Source: CALKJP01 sp046299555
GTDB lineage: Bacteria > Bacteroidota > Bacteroidia > JACCXN01
DNA length: 64,000 nucleotides
Assembly (NCBI GenBank): GCA_046299555.1
Contig: JBKBHS010000002.1
Coordinates: forward strand, 186,001 to 250,000
Reading direction: 5' to 3'
Shown here: piece after piece, positions 17,352 through 26,683 of the stretch
Layout: each line of letters starts with the position of its first letter
How positions within the stretch are numbered: position 1 is the stretch's first letter
Made by a program: the position numbers and the translations under genes
Notes under the pieces: model-generated
Databases searched by the model: none
Told to the model about the DNA's origin: nothing
The model's input: the letters and a program-made list of their open reading frames with translations, nothing else

Positions 17352-18830
17352 TTAATATGCTCTTGCAAATAATACCCTTTGTTTCGATTTGTTTCCGGTA
17401 TAAATACATTTACCTTCTTCAAGAGGATTATTTAATGGAATACATCTAATGGTTGCTTTGGTTTCTTCTTTAATTTTAAGTTCAGTTTCGGTAGTACCAT
17501 CCCAGTGTGCTGATATAAACCCACCTTTTTCTTCTAAAATCTTTTTAAATTCATCATAGCTATCCACTTTATGAATATTGTTATTTCTAAAATCAAGCGC
17601 TCGTTGATAAAGATTTTGTTGAATTTCAATTAGTAATTTTTCAATTTGTTCATCTAAACCATTCATGGAATAAATCTTTTTTTCTTTGGAATCTCTACGA
17701 GCAATTTCTACTGTTTCATTTGCTAAATCGCGTGGTCCGATTGCTATTCTTACAGGCACTCCTTTAAATTCATAATCGGCAAATTTCCAACCAGGAGTTT
17801 GTGTATCTCTATCGTCATACTTTACCGAAATTCCTTTAGCTAAAAGTGCCTTTTTAATTTGCTCTGCTTTTTCTGAAATTTGAGCTAATTGTTCCGTACC
17901 TTTATAAATTGGAACGATTACAACTTGAATTGGCGCTAATTTAGGAGGTAAAACCAATCCCTGATCATCAGAATGAGTCATTACCAATGCTCCCATTAAT
18001 CGAGTAGAAACACCCCATGATGTAGCCCATACATAATCAAGTTTACCTTCTTTATTCGCAAATTTAACATCAAATGCTTTGGCAAAATTTTGTCCTAAAA
18101 AGTGCGAAGTGCCCGCCTGTAAAGCTTTTCCATCCTGCATTAAAGCTTCTATACAATAGGTTTCATCAGCACCGGCAAAACGTTCATTAGCGGTTTTTAT
18201 GCCCTTTACAACCGGCATAGCCATAAAGTTTTCAGCAAAATGAGCATATACCTCTAACATTTGCTCTGTTTCTTTAATTGCTTCTTCACGTGTTGCATGT
18301 GCAGTGTGCCCTTCTTGCCATAAAAATTCAGCAGTTCTTAAAAATAATCGGGTACGCATTTCCCAACGAACAACATTTGCCCATTGATTAATTAATATTG
18401 GTAAATCACGGTACGATTGTATCCAACCTTTATAAGTATTCCAGATAATAGCTTCGCTGGTAGGACGAACCACCAACTCTTCTGTTAATTTAGCTTCAGG
18501 ATCAACAATTAGTTTTCCTTTATTATCCGGATCTGTTTTTAAACGGTAATGTGTAACTACTGCACACTCTTTAGCAAATCCTTCCGCATTTTTTTCTTCC
18601 GCCTCAAATAAACTCTTTGGCACAAAAAGTGGGAAGTATGCATTTACGTGTCCAGTATCTTTAAACATTTTATCAAGCGCTTGCTGCATTTTTTCCCAAA
18701 TAGCATAGCCATAAGGTTTTATTACCATACAGCCTTTTACGGCAGAATGCTCTGCCATATCAGCCTTTACAATTAATTCATTATACCATGCGGAATAATC
18801 TTCAGAACGTGTTGGAAATTGTTTACTCAT
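17352..18830 (-). CDS. proS: prolyl-tRNA synthetase, archaeal/eukaryotic type
   Basis: ProS charges tRNA-Pro with proline. At 492 residues, without the large editing insertion of the bacterial type, this is the short type 3 (archaeal/eukaryotic-like) enzyme, which is normal in Bacteroidota. Visible class II features are the N-terminal [15 protein letters not shown], motif 1 region [13 protein letters not shown], motif 2 around 155-185 ([21 protein letters not shown]), and the anticodon-binding domain in the last third ([21 protein letters not shown]). The C terminus ends in the family-typical [17 protein letters not shown] box lies 47 bp upstream. It is divergent from the YW/G-rich lipoprotein gene, with only 83 bp between them. 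Confidence 0.96.
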   Translation of the reverse strand: MSKQFPTRSEDYSAWYNELIVKADMAEHSAVKGCMVIKPYGYAIWEKMQQALDKMFKDTGHVNAYFPLFVPKSLFEAEEKNAEGFAKECAVVTHYRLKTDPDNKGKLIVDPEAKLTEELVVRPTSEAIIWNTYKGWIQSYRDLPILINQWANVVRWEMRTRLFLRTAEFLWQEGHTAHATREEAIKETEQMLEVYAHFAENFMAMPVVKGIKTANERFAGADETYCIEALMQDGKALQAGTSHFLGQNFAKAFDVKFANKEGKLDYVWATSWGVSTRLMGALVMTHSDDQGLVLPPKLAPIQVVIVPIYKGTEQLAQISEKAEQIKKALLAKGISVKYDDRDTQTPGWKFADYEFKGVPVRIAIGPRDLANETVEIARRDSKEKKIYSMNGLDEQIEKLLIEIQQNLYQRALDFRNNNIHKVDSYDEFKKILEEKGGFISAHWDGTTETELKIKEETKATIRCIPLNNPLEEGKCIYTGNKSKQRVLFARAY

Positions 18831-18876
18831 GTTTTGGTATGATATTTGATTTTAAAGAATATAAATTTTCAGAGCC

Positions 18877-18884
18877 CAAAATTA
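18877..18884 (-). promoter_or_regulatory. -7 box TAATTTTG of proS
   Basis: TAATTTTG matches TAnnTTTG in the 83-bp divergent spacer, giving a proS leader of about 40 bases. No -33 TTG is present at the standard distance. Confidence 0.45.
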
Positions 18885-18913
18885 GTAAATAAACCCATTA
18901 AAAAACCCAGCTT

Positions 18914-20461
18914 ATGAAAACTGTGAAGAAAGCCCTGATAGCACTGATTGCCATAGGTGCAACAGCCTGCTCAAGTACACGTAATACCGGTATGTACGAT
19001 GATGATATTTATTATTCACCACGTAATAATCCTAACCCGGCAAACAATAATACGGTTACTCAAAACAATAATTTTAACCAGAACCAAGCTCAGGTTGATA
19101 ATAACCAATACAATAATCAGGAAGATTATTACGATCCCAATCAACGTCAGCAAACAACTGAAACATATTCCGATGGAAATGGGAATACCTATATAACAAA
19201 TAATTATTATGGTAACAATAACACCTTTTACCAAGATGATTATTATGATTACGCATATGCTGCTCGAATTAGAAGATTCCACTCAGGTGTTGGTTTTGGT
19301 TATTACGACCCATGGTTTACCAATATGTATTGGTACAACTATGATCCGTTCTTCTTTGGCACAAGCATATATGTAACTTATAGTTGGTGGTATCCTCGCC
19401 CATGGATTAGTTATGGCTGGGGATGGGGACCCGGCTGGGGTTGGAATTGGGGCTGGAACTATGGCTGGGGCTGGGGACCTGCTTGGGGTTGGGGCAACAG
19501 TTACTGGCTTGGATATAATCATGGATATTGGAATGGTTACTGGAATGGATATTATAATGGATTAAACAATGGAATTGCAAGTAATTATTATTACAATAGC
19601 TTCGACAGTAATAGTTGGTATTATGGTCCAAGAGGTTCATCGAGCGGTGCAGGAAACGGAACCAATACACGAGGACCAAGAAGTTTAGGTCAAATATATC
19701 AAGCTGCTACTGCTGATAACGCACAAATCAGACAATTAAATACAACAGGTGAAAAAGATTTAAGAATTAATAATGGAATATCTACCAAACCTGTTGATAA
19801 TTTTGGAACTAGAAGTAGCAATACAAATGGAACAGGTATAGGCACAAAAGACATCAACACAAATACAGGTCGTGGCATTGAAACAGCTCCAATGAGCGGA
19901 CGAGATTCTAAACCGGATGATAATATTGGCCAACCTAATAAAGGTCAAGGAAGAGTAATTAGCCCTGCACCGGTAGATAATATAGGTCGACCTAATACAG
20001 GAGGTACTAATAAACCAGTTGATAATATTGAAAGACCTAATACAGGTAATCCTGTACCAAACAACTCAAATTTAGGTAGAGAAAATTCCAATCCTATAAA
20101 TATACCTGAAAATAAGGAGGGAAATAATCCAATCTATTCTTATCCAAACAGAGGAAACAAACAACCACAAAACAATTATTACAACCAACCAAACAACAAG
20201 CCTCAATATAATTATTACAACAATGGCGAAAGAAGTAATAAAAATAATGGAGGTATTTACAATCCACCATCAGGAGGAAGATCCGGTGGCGGAGGGTACA
20301 ATGTCCCTTCTGGTGGTGGCTCAAGAGGCGGTGGCGGATTTAGTGCTCCTTCAGGTGGCGGTTCAAGAGGTGGCGGAGGCTTTAGTGCACCATCCGGTGG
20401 TGGAGGCTCAAGAAGCGGTGGAAGCTTTGGTGGAGGTAGCGGAGGAGGAAGACCTAGATAA
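18914..20461 (+). CDS. Tyr/Trp/Gly/Asn-rich lipoprotein of unknown function
   Basis: A 515-residue predicted lipoprotein: signal MKTVKKALIALIAIGATACSS with lipobox GATAC (Cys19). The mature protein is almost all low complexity. Residues 40-120 are Asn/Gln/Tyr-rich, about 130-225 contain dense aromatic Gly repeats (GWGWGPGWGWNWGW, GYWNGYWNGYYNG), 260-430 hold Pro/Asn repeats with the recurring PVDNIGRPN-type word, and the C terminus has Gly/Ser repeats (SGGGSRGGGGFSAP twice). Similar aromatic-Gly lipoproteins occur in other Bacteroidota, and no enzyme fold is visible. A surface or matrix role is possible, but that is inference. The next gene, a FadL-like porin, begins 41 bp downstream in the same direction. 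Confidence 0.82.
   Translation: MKTVKKALIALIAIGATACSSTRNTGMYDDDIYYSPRNNPNPANNNTVTQNNNFNQNQAQVDNNQYNNQEDYYDPNQRQQTTETYSDGNGNTYITNNYYGNNNTFYQDDYYDYAYAARIRRFHSGVGFGYYDPWFTNMYWYNYDPFFFGTSIYVTYSWWYPRPWISYGWGWGPGWGWNWGWNYGWGWGPAWGWGNSYWLGYNHGYWNGYWNGYYNGLNNGIASNYYYNSFDSNSWYYGPRGSSSGAGNGTNTRGPRSLGQIYQAATADNAQIRQLNTTGEKDLRINNGISTKPVDNFGTRSSNTNGTGIGTKDINTNTGRGIETAPMSGRDSKPDDNIGQPNKGQGRVISPAPVDNIGRPNTGGTNKPVDNIERPNTGNPVPNNSNLGRENSNPINIPENKEGNNPIYSYPNRGNKQPQNNYYNQPNNKPQYNYYNNGERSNKNNGGIYNPPSGGRSGGGGYNVPSGGGSRGGGGFSAPSGGGSRGGGGFSAPSGGGGSRSGGSFGGGSGGGRPR
20285..20440 (+). repeat. Gly-rich coding repeats in the lipoprotein C terminus
   Basis: Near-identical units encode PSGGGSRGGGGF-type segments (from ggtggcggagg and tcaggtggcggttcaaga words). 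Codon-level similarity between adjacent units is high, so the array could expand or contract by slippage or recombination. Confidence 0.7.
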
Positions 20462-20502
20462 AATTGATAATAAAAATTGTTTATCACTTAAAAATCTGAA
20501 TC

Positions 20503-21993
20503 ATGCGTACTTTACATAAAATAATACTTGGTTTATGCTTGCTTCCGGCTCTAAGCGGTCGGATGCAGGCTCAAAACGCAGATGATGCCTTTCGCTACTC
20601 TTTTACAGGAATTACCGGAACAACCCGATACACCTCAATGGGAGGAGCTTTTGGAGCTTTAGGCGGTGATGCATCGGTAGCAAGCTACAATCCGGCAGGT
20701 ATTGGAGTTTATCGCAGATCCGAAATTACCTTTACCCCTTCTTTCTTTTATCAAAATGTAACCAGTAATTTTAAAAATCAGGTTGCCGAAGATTTTAAAT
20801 ACAACTTCAACATTGGTAACTTTGGCTATATCGGTAAAATAGACCATTACAATACTACTGGAGAAGGTTGGATAAGTTCATCATTTGGAATAACCTACAA
20901 TCGAATAAATAATTTTCATTCTAATGTATTAATAGAAGGAAAAAACAGCCAAAGTTCTTTGTTGGATGTGTGGTATAATCAAGCTGCTGTTATAAATGGA
21001 AAACAAAACCCTTCTAATTTAGACCCATTTGGAGCCGGATTAGCTTGGGAAACCTATTTGTTAGATACTATTCCTACGGATACCGTTAATAATTTACCAT
21101 GGGAATATTATAGTCAGATTAGCTCACCCAATATGGGTAACCTGCAAAGAAAAGCTATGAATATGACCGGTTCAATGGCTGAAACTGCAATATCTTATGC
21201 CGGAAATTATTCCAATAAATTATTTATTGGAGCAAGTATAGGCTTTCCAACTATACGATTTAGATATAACAGCATACATACCGAAGAAGTAAATCCACAA
21301 GACACCAATTCTATATTAAAATCATTTAATTATCGTGAAGATTTATATACCAGAGGCAATGGATTTAATTTTAAAGTGGGTGTTATTTATCGATTAAACG
21401 ATTATGTAAGACTAGGTGGAGCATTACACACCCCTACCTTCTACTCATTGAGTGATAGTTGGTCTTCTCGTATTAGCGCAAATTATATTAATGGTGCAAC
21501 ATTACAATATGATTCGCCAAATGGTTCATTTAACTATAGTTTAAATACACCTATGCGGGCAATTGGAAGCCTTGCATTTGTAATCGCTCAAAAGGGATTA
21601 ATTAGTGCTGATTATGAATTTGTAGATTATTCTAACATGCGTTTGCGTTCTAATACCTACAAATTCTTTGATGAAAATGATGATATTAGAAGAAGTTATA
21701 GCGCTGCAGGTATTTTACGCGTAGGTGCAGAATATCGTGCTGAGCCATTTGCGTTAAGAGTTGGTTATGCTAATTGGGCAAATGCTTACCGTCCAAATGT
21801 GGCTAATAATTCCTCAAGAAATGATTTTTCATTTGGATTAGGAATTCGCGAAAAAGAATACTATATAGATTTTGCTTATCTAATAAGTATAAGCAATAGT
21901 AGTTATTATATTTACGATCCGGGATTGGTTAGCGCCACCAAACTAAATACTACCAATAATCATTTTATGGTAACCATTGGATTTAGATATTAG
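20503..21993 (+). CDS. FadL/OmpP1-like outer membrane barrel protein
   Basis: A 496-residue outer membrane protein with signal peptide (LPALSGRMQAQ). The mature N terminus has the OmpP1/FadL-like segment RYTSMGGAFGALGGDASVASYNPAGIGVYRRSE, where the NPAG motif is typical of this long-chain fatty acid transporter superfamily. The remainder alternates polar and hydrophobic residues as in beta strands and ends with aromatic VTIGFRY, as expected for a barrel C terminus. Databases often call such Bacteroidota proteins hemin receptors, but nothing here supports haem binding. It follows the YW/G-rich lipoprotein gene by 41 bp and ends at a hairpin terminator. Confidence 0.85.
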   Translation: MRTLHKIILGLCLLPALSGRMQAQNADDAFRYSFTGITGTTRYTSMGGAFGALGGDASVASYNPAGIGVYRRSEITFTPSFFYQNVTSNFKNQVAEDFKYNFNIGNFGYIGKIDHYNTTGEGWISSSFGITYNRINNFHSNVLIEGKNSQSSLLDVWYNQAAVINGKQNPSNLDPFGAGLAWETYLLDTIPTDTVNNLPWEYYSQISSPNMGNLQRKAMNMTGSMAETAISYAGNYSNKLFIGASIGFPTIRFRYNSIHTEEVNPQDTNSILKSFNYREDLYTRGNGFNFKVGVIYRLNDYVRLGGALHTPTFYSLSDSWSSRISANYINGATLQYDSPNGSFNYSLNTPMRAIGSLAFVIAQKGLISADYEFVDYSNMRLRSNTYKFFDENDDIRRSYSAAGILRVGAEYRAEPFALRVGYANWANAYRPNVANNSSRNDFSFGLGIREKEYYIDFAYLISISNSSYYIYDPGLVSATKLNTTNNHFMVTIGFRY

Positions 21994-22010
21994 TAATCAT
22001 AGAATCAATT

Positions 22011-22042
22011 AAAAAAGCCTCGTATTATTGCGGGGCTTTTTT
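22011..22042. terminator. bidirectional terminator overlapping a coding end
   Basis: A 12-bp stem with one G-U pair (aaaaaagcctcg, loop tattattg, cggggctttttt). It terminates the FadL-like gene. On the minus strand, the same bases encode the last codons (KKAPQ, stop) of the converging lipoprotein gene. Confidence 0.9.
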
Positions 22043-22759
22043 AGTATTAGGTAATCTAAATCTATAATTTAAGCCTATTGTAAGGTTGAAATATTGATTA
22101 GAATAAAAATTTAAATACGTTATATCATCAAGTACTTCAGCTTTTCCTAAATTATAGGGGACACAAAATCCAACTTGACTAAATAATTTAAATTTTTTAA
22201 ATCCTACCCTTAGTGTATAAGCAGGTTCGACAAAACCTACATAATTTAATTTATTATCCCATAAAAAATATCCGATATGATAATTTCTTAACGACCAAAT
22301 AGATTCTATATTTTTAGCTCTTATACCAAATGAAGGCTGTATAAAAAAACTTATTTTTCTTGATATAACACTACGCTCCCAAGAACTTGGTACTACTTTT
22401 TGATGAATTAAATTATAATCAAATCCGGTTCCTGTTATTAGTTCTATCTTAAAATAATCATCAATAGCATTAAAATAACCTACGCCTAATTCTCCCAAAT
22501 ATGATTTATTAAAAGTTTGTCCACGATAACCAAATGATGAATCAGAATAAAATCTAAAATTGCTTAATACAGCTAGATTATTTGAAACTGAGTATGCTCC
22601 TTGAAAATTATATCCATTTAATCCTAATGAAGAGTTAATAACAGCTTCATTCTTTTCATTAAACATGGGTGTGTTAATAAGGCTTGGCACATAAAATGCA
22701 TTACACGATGTAAATAAAATCGAGATAAACAAACTAATTAATTGTAATATCTTTTTCAT
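22025..22759 (-). CDS. hypothetical lipoprotein, probable outer membrane beta-barrel
   Basis: A 244-residue protein with a lipoprotein-type signal (MKKILQLISLFISILFTSC, Cys19). The body alternates hydrophobic and aromatic residues in a strand-like manner (SVSNNLAVLSNFRFYSDSSFGYRG, YFNLTIGLNYRFRLP), as in small eight-stranded barrels, but no family name can be assigned. The last five codons lie inside the hairpin of the shared terminator. Upstream, a minus-strand terminator separates it from the zinc-ribbon gene, so it is likely transcribed alone. No promoter box was convincing. Confidence 0.75.
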   Translation of the reverse strand: MKKILQLISLFISILFTSCNAFYVPSLINTPMFNEKNEAVINSSLGLNGYNFQGAYSVSNNLAVLSNFRFYSDSSFGYRGQTFNKSYLGELGVGYFNAIDDYFKIELITGTGFDYNLIHQKVVPSSWERSVISRKISFFIQPSFGIRAKNIESIWSLRNYHIGYFLWDNKLNYVGFVEPAYTLRVGFKKFKLFSQVGFCVPYNLGKAEVLDDITYLNFYSNQYFNLTIGLNYRFRLPNTKKAPQ

Positions 22760-22769
22760 TATACCAAAA

Positions 22770-22799
22770 AAAATAAAAAAATCCCGAATAATTTCGGGA
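22770..22799 (-). terminator. intrinsic terminator after the zinc-ribbon gene
   Basis: On the minus strand a 7-bp stem (tcccgaa, loop atta, ttcggga) is followed by a run of T with one A. It ends the NIF3/zinc-ribbon transcript and insulates the following lipoprotein gene. Confidence 0.88.
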
Positions 22800-22825
22800 C
22801 TTTTTAATTTGATATAAAATAATAA

Positions 22826-23590
22826 TTATTCTTTGTCGCCTAGAATGTTAGCATCAACTAAAATTCTACCGCAATATTCGCAAACAATAATTTTCTTGTG
22901 CAATTTAATATCCATTTGACGTTGAGGTGGAATTCGATTAAAACAACCACCACATGCATCACGATCTACCGTAACAACTGCTAATCCATTTCTGGCATTG
23001 CTTCTAATGCGATTGTAAGCTATTAATAAACGTTCGTCAATTTTTGCTTTAGCAGCTGCTGATTTTGCTGCTAGTTCTTCTTCTTCTTTACGTGTTTCAT
23101 CAATAATTTCTTCTAATTCACGCTTTTTACTTTCTAATTCATGTTTTTTCTCTTCAATATTAGCCGCTGCAGCTGCAATTACTTCTTGTTTTGCCGCTAT
23201 TTGAGCTTTCGCTTCTTTAATTCGTTTTTCAGCTAATTGAATTTCTAATTTTTGATATTCAATTTCTTTGGCTATCGAATCAAACTCACGATTGTTACGA
23301 ACTTTATTTTGTTGTTCTTCGTACTTTTTAATTAATGCTTCAGAATCTTTAATTGAATTTTTCCGATTACTTATTTGAACTTCTAAATCTTTAACTTCTG
23401 CATTTAAGTTTGCCAAACGAGTTTCTAAACCTGAAATTTCATCTTCTAAATCTTGAACCTCTAAGGGCAATTCTCCTCTTAAAAGTTTTATTCGGTCTAT
23501 GGTAGAATCTATTTGCTGTAATTCATACAGTGCCTTTAATTTACTTTCTACTGAAAGGTCTTTTTCTTCAACATTCGCGTTTTTTGCCAT
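22826..23590 (-). CDS. coiled-coil C4 zinc-ribbon protein (PF02591, CT398/FlgZ-like)
   Basis: A 254-residue cytoplasmic protein: a long Glu/Lys/Ala-rich coiled-coil hairpin from about 15 to 195, then a C4 zinc ribbon with Cys213 and Cys216 (ACGGC) and Cys237 and Cys240 (CEYC). This is the architecture of PF02591 proteins such as Chlamydia CdsZ (CT398) and Helicobacter HP0958. Those act as RNA or sigma-factor-linked adaptors. In Bacteroidota this gene habitually follows a NIF3-family gene, as here (3 bp gap). Its exact role in this phylum is not established. Ends at an intrinsic terminator. Confidence 0.9.
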   Translation of the reverse strand: MAKNANVEEKDLSVESKLKALYELQQIDSTIDRIKLLRGELPLEVQDLEDEISGLETRLANLNAEVKDLEVQISNRKNSIKDSEALIKKYEEQQNKVRNNREFDSIAKEIEYQKLEIQLAEKRIKEAKAQIAAKQEVIAAAAANIEEKKHELESKKRELEEIIDETRKEEEELAAKSAAAKAKIDERLLIAYNRIRSNARNGLAVVTVDRDACGGCFNRIPPQRQMDIKLHKKIIVCEYCGRILVDANILGDKE

Positions 23591-23593
23591 AAT

Positions 23594-24697
23594 TTAGATA
23601 TAATAATTGATTGGATTTGTATTTATTTCAGTCAATTGAACGGCAAATTTAGGAAATTTTTTAATAAGTACATCTCTTAATATCTCAATTGTAAATTGTT
23701 CGCTTTCGTAATGTCCTATATCGGCAATTATAATACGATTTTCAGCATCAAAAAACTGGTGATATTTAAAGTCTGCCGTAATAAATATATCTGCTTCTGC
23801 TGCTATGGCATTTTTAAGCAAAAAGCTTCCTGAACCTCCACATAATGCCACTTTTTGAACTTTTTGATTTCTTAATGCAGTATGCCTGATACATTTAGCC
23901 TTAAATGTATTTTTTATTTTTTTGAGCATTCCTTTTTCATCTATTGGTGTTTTTAATTCGCCTATTAAGCCGGCTCCAATTCTCGGATGCTCATTTTCAA
24001 GTTTGTAAATATCATAAGCCACTTCTTCGTAAGGGTGAGCTTTTATCATTGCTGATACTACCTTGTTTTTTAAATATTCAGGAAGTATCACTTCAATTCT
24101 AATTTCGTTTTCAAAATGAATTTCTCCTTTTTTACCTACATAAGGATTGGTATTTTCCGACCCTCTGAAACTCCCCTTCCCTTCTACATTAAAACTACAA
24201 CAATCATATTCCGAAATTACTCCTCCACCGGCAGTAAAAATCGCGTTTCTAACCTTATCGGCATCGTTTACCGGAACAAATGTTACAAGTTTTAGTAATT
24301 TTCCTTCTACGGGAGCTAAAATGCGTGTATTTATAAGGCCTAGTTTTTCAGCTATTTTTGCATTTACACCATTGTAAACATTATCTAAATTGGTATGTAT
24401 GGCATATATTAAAATATCATTTTTAATAGCCTTGATAATGGTTCGTTCTATATAATTTTTGCCATTTAATTTCTTAAGGCCTGAAAAAATAATGGGATGA
24501 TGCGCTATAACCAAATTGCATTTTTTCTTTATAGCTTCATCTATAATATCTTCCGTACAATCAAGTGAAAGAAGAACTCCGTTAATTTTTGTATTGGTAT
24601 TTCCTGTTAAAAGACCGCAATTATCATAGGATTCCTGAAGCGCAGGAGGTGCGTAATTTTCTAAAACATCAATTACATCTTTCGCTAAAAGTTTCAT
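23594..24697 (-). CDS. NIF3-like dinuclear metal centre protein (YbgI/DUF34)
   Basis: A 367-residue NIF3/DUF34 protein with the central PII-like insertion found in long versions. Metal-site motifs are visible: YDNCGLLTG near the N terminus, AHHPIIFSG (the HH metal ligands) around 64-72, HTNLDN about 97, and the C-terminal DIGHYESEQF. The family has been linked to GTP cyclohydrolase-like chemistry and to metal handling, but its reaction is unproven. An ATG at 24796 is in frame, but a TATATTTG promoter box at 24716-24723 lies between it and 24697, and the family N terminus (LAKDVIDVLENYAPP) fits the later start. Transcribed with the zinc-ribbon gene. Confidence 0.92.
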   Translation of the reverse strand: MKLLAKDVIDVLENYAPPALQESYDNCGLLTGNTNTKINGVLLSLDCTEDIIDEAIKKKCNLVIAHHPIIFSGLKKLNGKNYIERTIIKAIKNDILIYAIHTNLDNVYNGVNAKIAEKLGLINTRILAPVEGKLLKLVTFVPVNDADKVRNAIFTAGGGVISEYDCCSFNVEGKGSFRGSENTNPYVGKKGEIHFENEIRIEVILPEYLKNKVVSAMIKAHPYEEVAYDIYKLENEHPRIGAGLIGELKTPIDEKGMLKKIKNTFKAKCIRHTALRNQKVQKVALCGGSGSFLLKNAIAAEADIFITADFKYHQFFDAENRIIIADIGHYESEQFTIEILRDVLIKKFPKFAVQLTEINTNPINYYI

Positions 24698-24715
24698 GGT
24701 ATAGAATATTTGCAA

Positions 24716-24723
24716 CAAATATA
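24716..24723 (-). promoter_or_regulatory. -7 box TATATTTG of the NIF3-like gene
   Basis: TATATTTG matches TAnnTTTG 18 bp before the chosen ATG at 24697. It makes the longer reading frame from 24796 unlikely. The nearest upstream TTG is 24 bp away, a little too far for a standard -33 element. Confidence 0.5.
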
Positions 24724-24794
24724 CATTTGAATTTAGAACTGATAACCCAATTTTTTTTTGAGCGTTTAAATCAAAAAACGTATTTTTAAAGGCC

Positions 24795-25880
24795 ATGAAG
24801 TTATTGCGCCTATTTCTTTTTCCCTTTGCTGTTGTTTATGGAATAATAATTTCTGTTAGAAATTTCTTATTTAATAAAGGCATTTTAAAACAAACCGGTT
24901 TTAATTTTCCTGTAATTGTATTAGGTAATTTGTGCGTAGGAGGAACAGGTAAAACGCCACATACAGAATACTTAATTAAATTATTAAAAGATAAATATAA
25001 AATAGCTATTGTAAGTCGCGGATACGGCAGAAAATCAAGCGCATATGTTTTGGCAAATGCAGAAAACTCTAACAGTTTATATATAGGCGATGAACCCTCT
25101 CAAATAAAAAATAAATTTCCTGAAATTACAGTTGCCGTTGATGCTAAACGAGTTGAAGGTATTAATAAAACTAAAGCCCAATTTCCGGAAACAGAAATTT
25201 TCATTTTGGATGATGCATTTCAGCATCGTTATGTAAAACCGGGTTTATCATTATTACTTACATCCTACGAAAATTTATTTTGCGATGATTATCTTTTACC
25301 AAGTGGTAACTTACGAGAATGCAAAAGTGCATCAAAAAGGGCTGATGCTATTATCATTACAAAATGCCCCAATATTTTATCTCCATTAGATAGGCGATTT
25401 ATTTTAGATAAATTAAAACCTTTATATCACCAAAAAGTATTTTTCTCCTACATGAAATATGGTGATTTTATTCCATTAAATAGTACAAAAGCAATATTTT
25501 CTAAAGAGTATTACTTTGACCGCAACTACTCTATATTATTACTTACAGGTATTGCCAACCCCGAACCTTTAGAATATTACATTGAAACAAATGCTAAAAA
25601 AGTTTACAAACATCGCTTTGCCGATCATCACTTTTTTACAGTAGCTGAAATACAACGTGTAAAAGAAATTTTTCAAGAAATTCCTAATGAAAATAAAATT
25701 ATTTTGACTACCGAAAAAGATAAAATGCGATTAATGTTACCCGAAATTCAAAACATTATTACAGAGCTTCCGGTTTTCTATTTACCTTTGGAAATCTGCT
25801 TTCATGAAAGCAAACATGATGAAATTTCATTTGATCAATTTATAAAAAACTATGTTGCAACTTATTACGGAAACCGCTGA
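24795..25880 (+). CDS. lpxK: tetraacyldisaccharide 4'-kinase
   Basis: LpxK phosphorylates the 4' position of the lipid A disaccharide precursor at the inner membrane. The 361-residue protein starts with a hydrophobic membrane-anchoring segment ([19 protein letters not shown]) followed by Walker A GGTGKT at 49-54 in [25 protein letters not shown] (about 139-149) is the conserved DDGFQH-type catalytic segment, here DDAFQH. It opens a plus-strand cluster that runs to 31803, and its 3' end overlaps the purine nucleoside phosphorylase gene by 29 bp. Its presence shows that the organism makes 4'-phosphorylated lipid A precursors. Confidence 0.95.
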   Translation: MKLLRLFLFPFAVVYGIIISVRNFLFNKGILKQTGFNFPVIVLGNLCVGGTGKTPHTEYLIKLLKDKYKIAIVSRGYGRKSSAYVLANAENSNSLYIGDEPSQIKNKFPEITVAVDAKRVEGINKTKAQFPETEIFILDDAFQHRYVKPGLSLLLTSYENLFCDDYLLPSGNLRECKSASKRADAIIITKCPNILSPLDRRFILDKLKPLYHQKVFFSYMKYGDFIPLNSTKAIFSKEYYFDRNYSILLLTGIANPEPLEYYIETNAKKVYKHRFADHHFFTVAEIQRVKEIFQEIPNENKIILTTEKDKMRLMLPEIQNIITELPVFYLPLEICFHESKHDEISFDQFIKNYVATYYGNR

Positions 25881-26664
25881 TTTTTTAAAATCAAAAACAG
25901 GATTTACTCCTGAAACAGGAATTATTTTGGGCACCGGATTGGGTGGCCTAGTTCATGAAATTACTATTGAGCACAGCATTGAGTACAAAGATATTCCAAA
26001 CTTTCCGGTATCTACCGTAGAAGGCCATTCCGGAAGATTAATATTTGGAAAATTAGGTGGGAAAAATGTTGTTGCTATGCAAGGTCGCTTTCATTATTAC
26101 GAAGGTTACGACATGAAACAAGTAACATTTCCGGTTAGAGTAATGAAATTTTTAGGTATTAAACAGCTATTTGTTTCCAATGCCAGTGGAGGAGTTAATC
26201 CTGCTTTTGAGGTAGGTGATTTAATGATAATTACCGATCATATCAATTTATTCCCTTCCCATCCATTAATTGGGAAAAATGAAGCTGCGCTTGGACCTCG
26301 TTTCCCGGATATGAGCGATGCTTATAATCCTGAATTTGTTACAAAGGCAGAAAGTATTGCCCAAAAAAATAATATTAAAGTTCAAAAAGGAGTGTATGTT
26401 GGATTATCCGGCCCTACTTTTGAAACCCCCGCAGAATACAAATACATTCGTATTATTGGTGGGGATGCCGTTGGAATGTCAACCGTACCTGAAGTTATTG
26501 TAGCACGTCACATGGGTATTCCTGTGTTTGCCATGTCAATTATTACTGACATGGGAGTTGAAGGAAGAATAGAAAAAGTAACTCACGAAGAAGTACAAAA
26601 AGTGGCTCAAATAGCAGAAAAGAAAATGACTTTAATTATGAAAGAATTAATTTCGTCATTATAA
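25852..26664 (+). CDS. purine-nucleoside phosphorylase (trimeric type)
   Basis: A 270-residue PNP that cleaves purine nucleosides with phosphate to base and ribose 1-phosphate in purine salvage. Family landmarks are GTGLGG (27-32), VEGHSG (His59), [11 protein letters not shown] (76-86), SNASGG (109-114), [10 protein letters not shown] and VGMSTVPE. The length and motifs match the trimeric class (PunA/DeoD type 2), not the hexameric E. coli DeoD. The ATG lies within the last codons of lpxK (29-bp overlap in a different frame), which implies translational coupling. The T9SS gene starts 19 bp later. Confidence 0.94.
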   Translation: MLQLITETADFLKSKTGFTPETGIILGTGLGGLVHEITIEHSIEYKDIPNFPVSTVEGHSGRLIFGKLGGKNVVAMQGRFHYYEGYDMKQVTFPVRVMKFLGIKQLFVSNASGGVNPAFEVGDLMIITDHINLFPSHPLIGKNEAALGPRFPDMSDAYNPEFVTKAESIAQKNNIKVQKGVYVGLSGPTFETPAEYKYIRIIGGDAVGMSTVPEVIVARHMGIPVFAMSIITDMGVEGRIEKVTHEEVQKVAQIAEKKMTLIMKELISSL

Positions 26665-26683
26665 ACATTCCAATTTTTACCTC

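Noticed and set aside
19016..19948. Minus-strand open frames inside the Tyr/Trp/Gly-rich lipoprotein gene
   Set aside because: Mirror frames caused by low-complexity codons; their translations are Ile- or His/Asn-runs without signal or domain, and the plus-strand gene is well supported.
20503..21993. Haem/hemin receptor
   Set aside because: A common database label for this group, but the sequence shows only the OmpP1/FadL-like NPAG region and barrel strands; no haem-binding feature or haem-uptake neighbour.
24698..24796. In-frame ATG at 24796 as the start of the NIF3-like gene
   Set aside because: The TATATTTG box at 24716-24723 lies inside, the extra residues do not match the family, and the region holds the lpxK start on the other strand.
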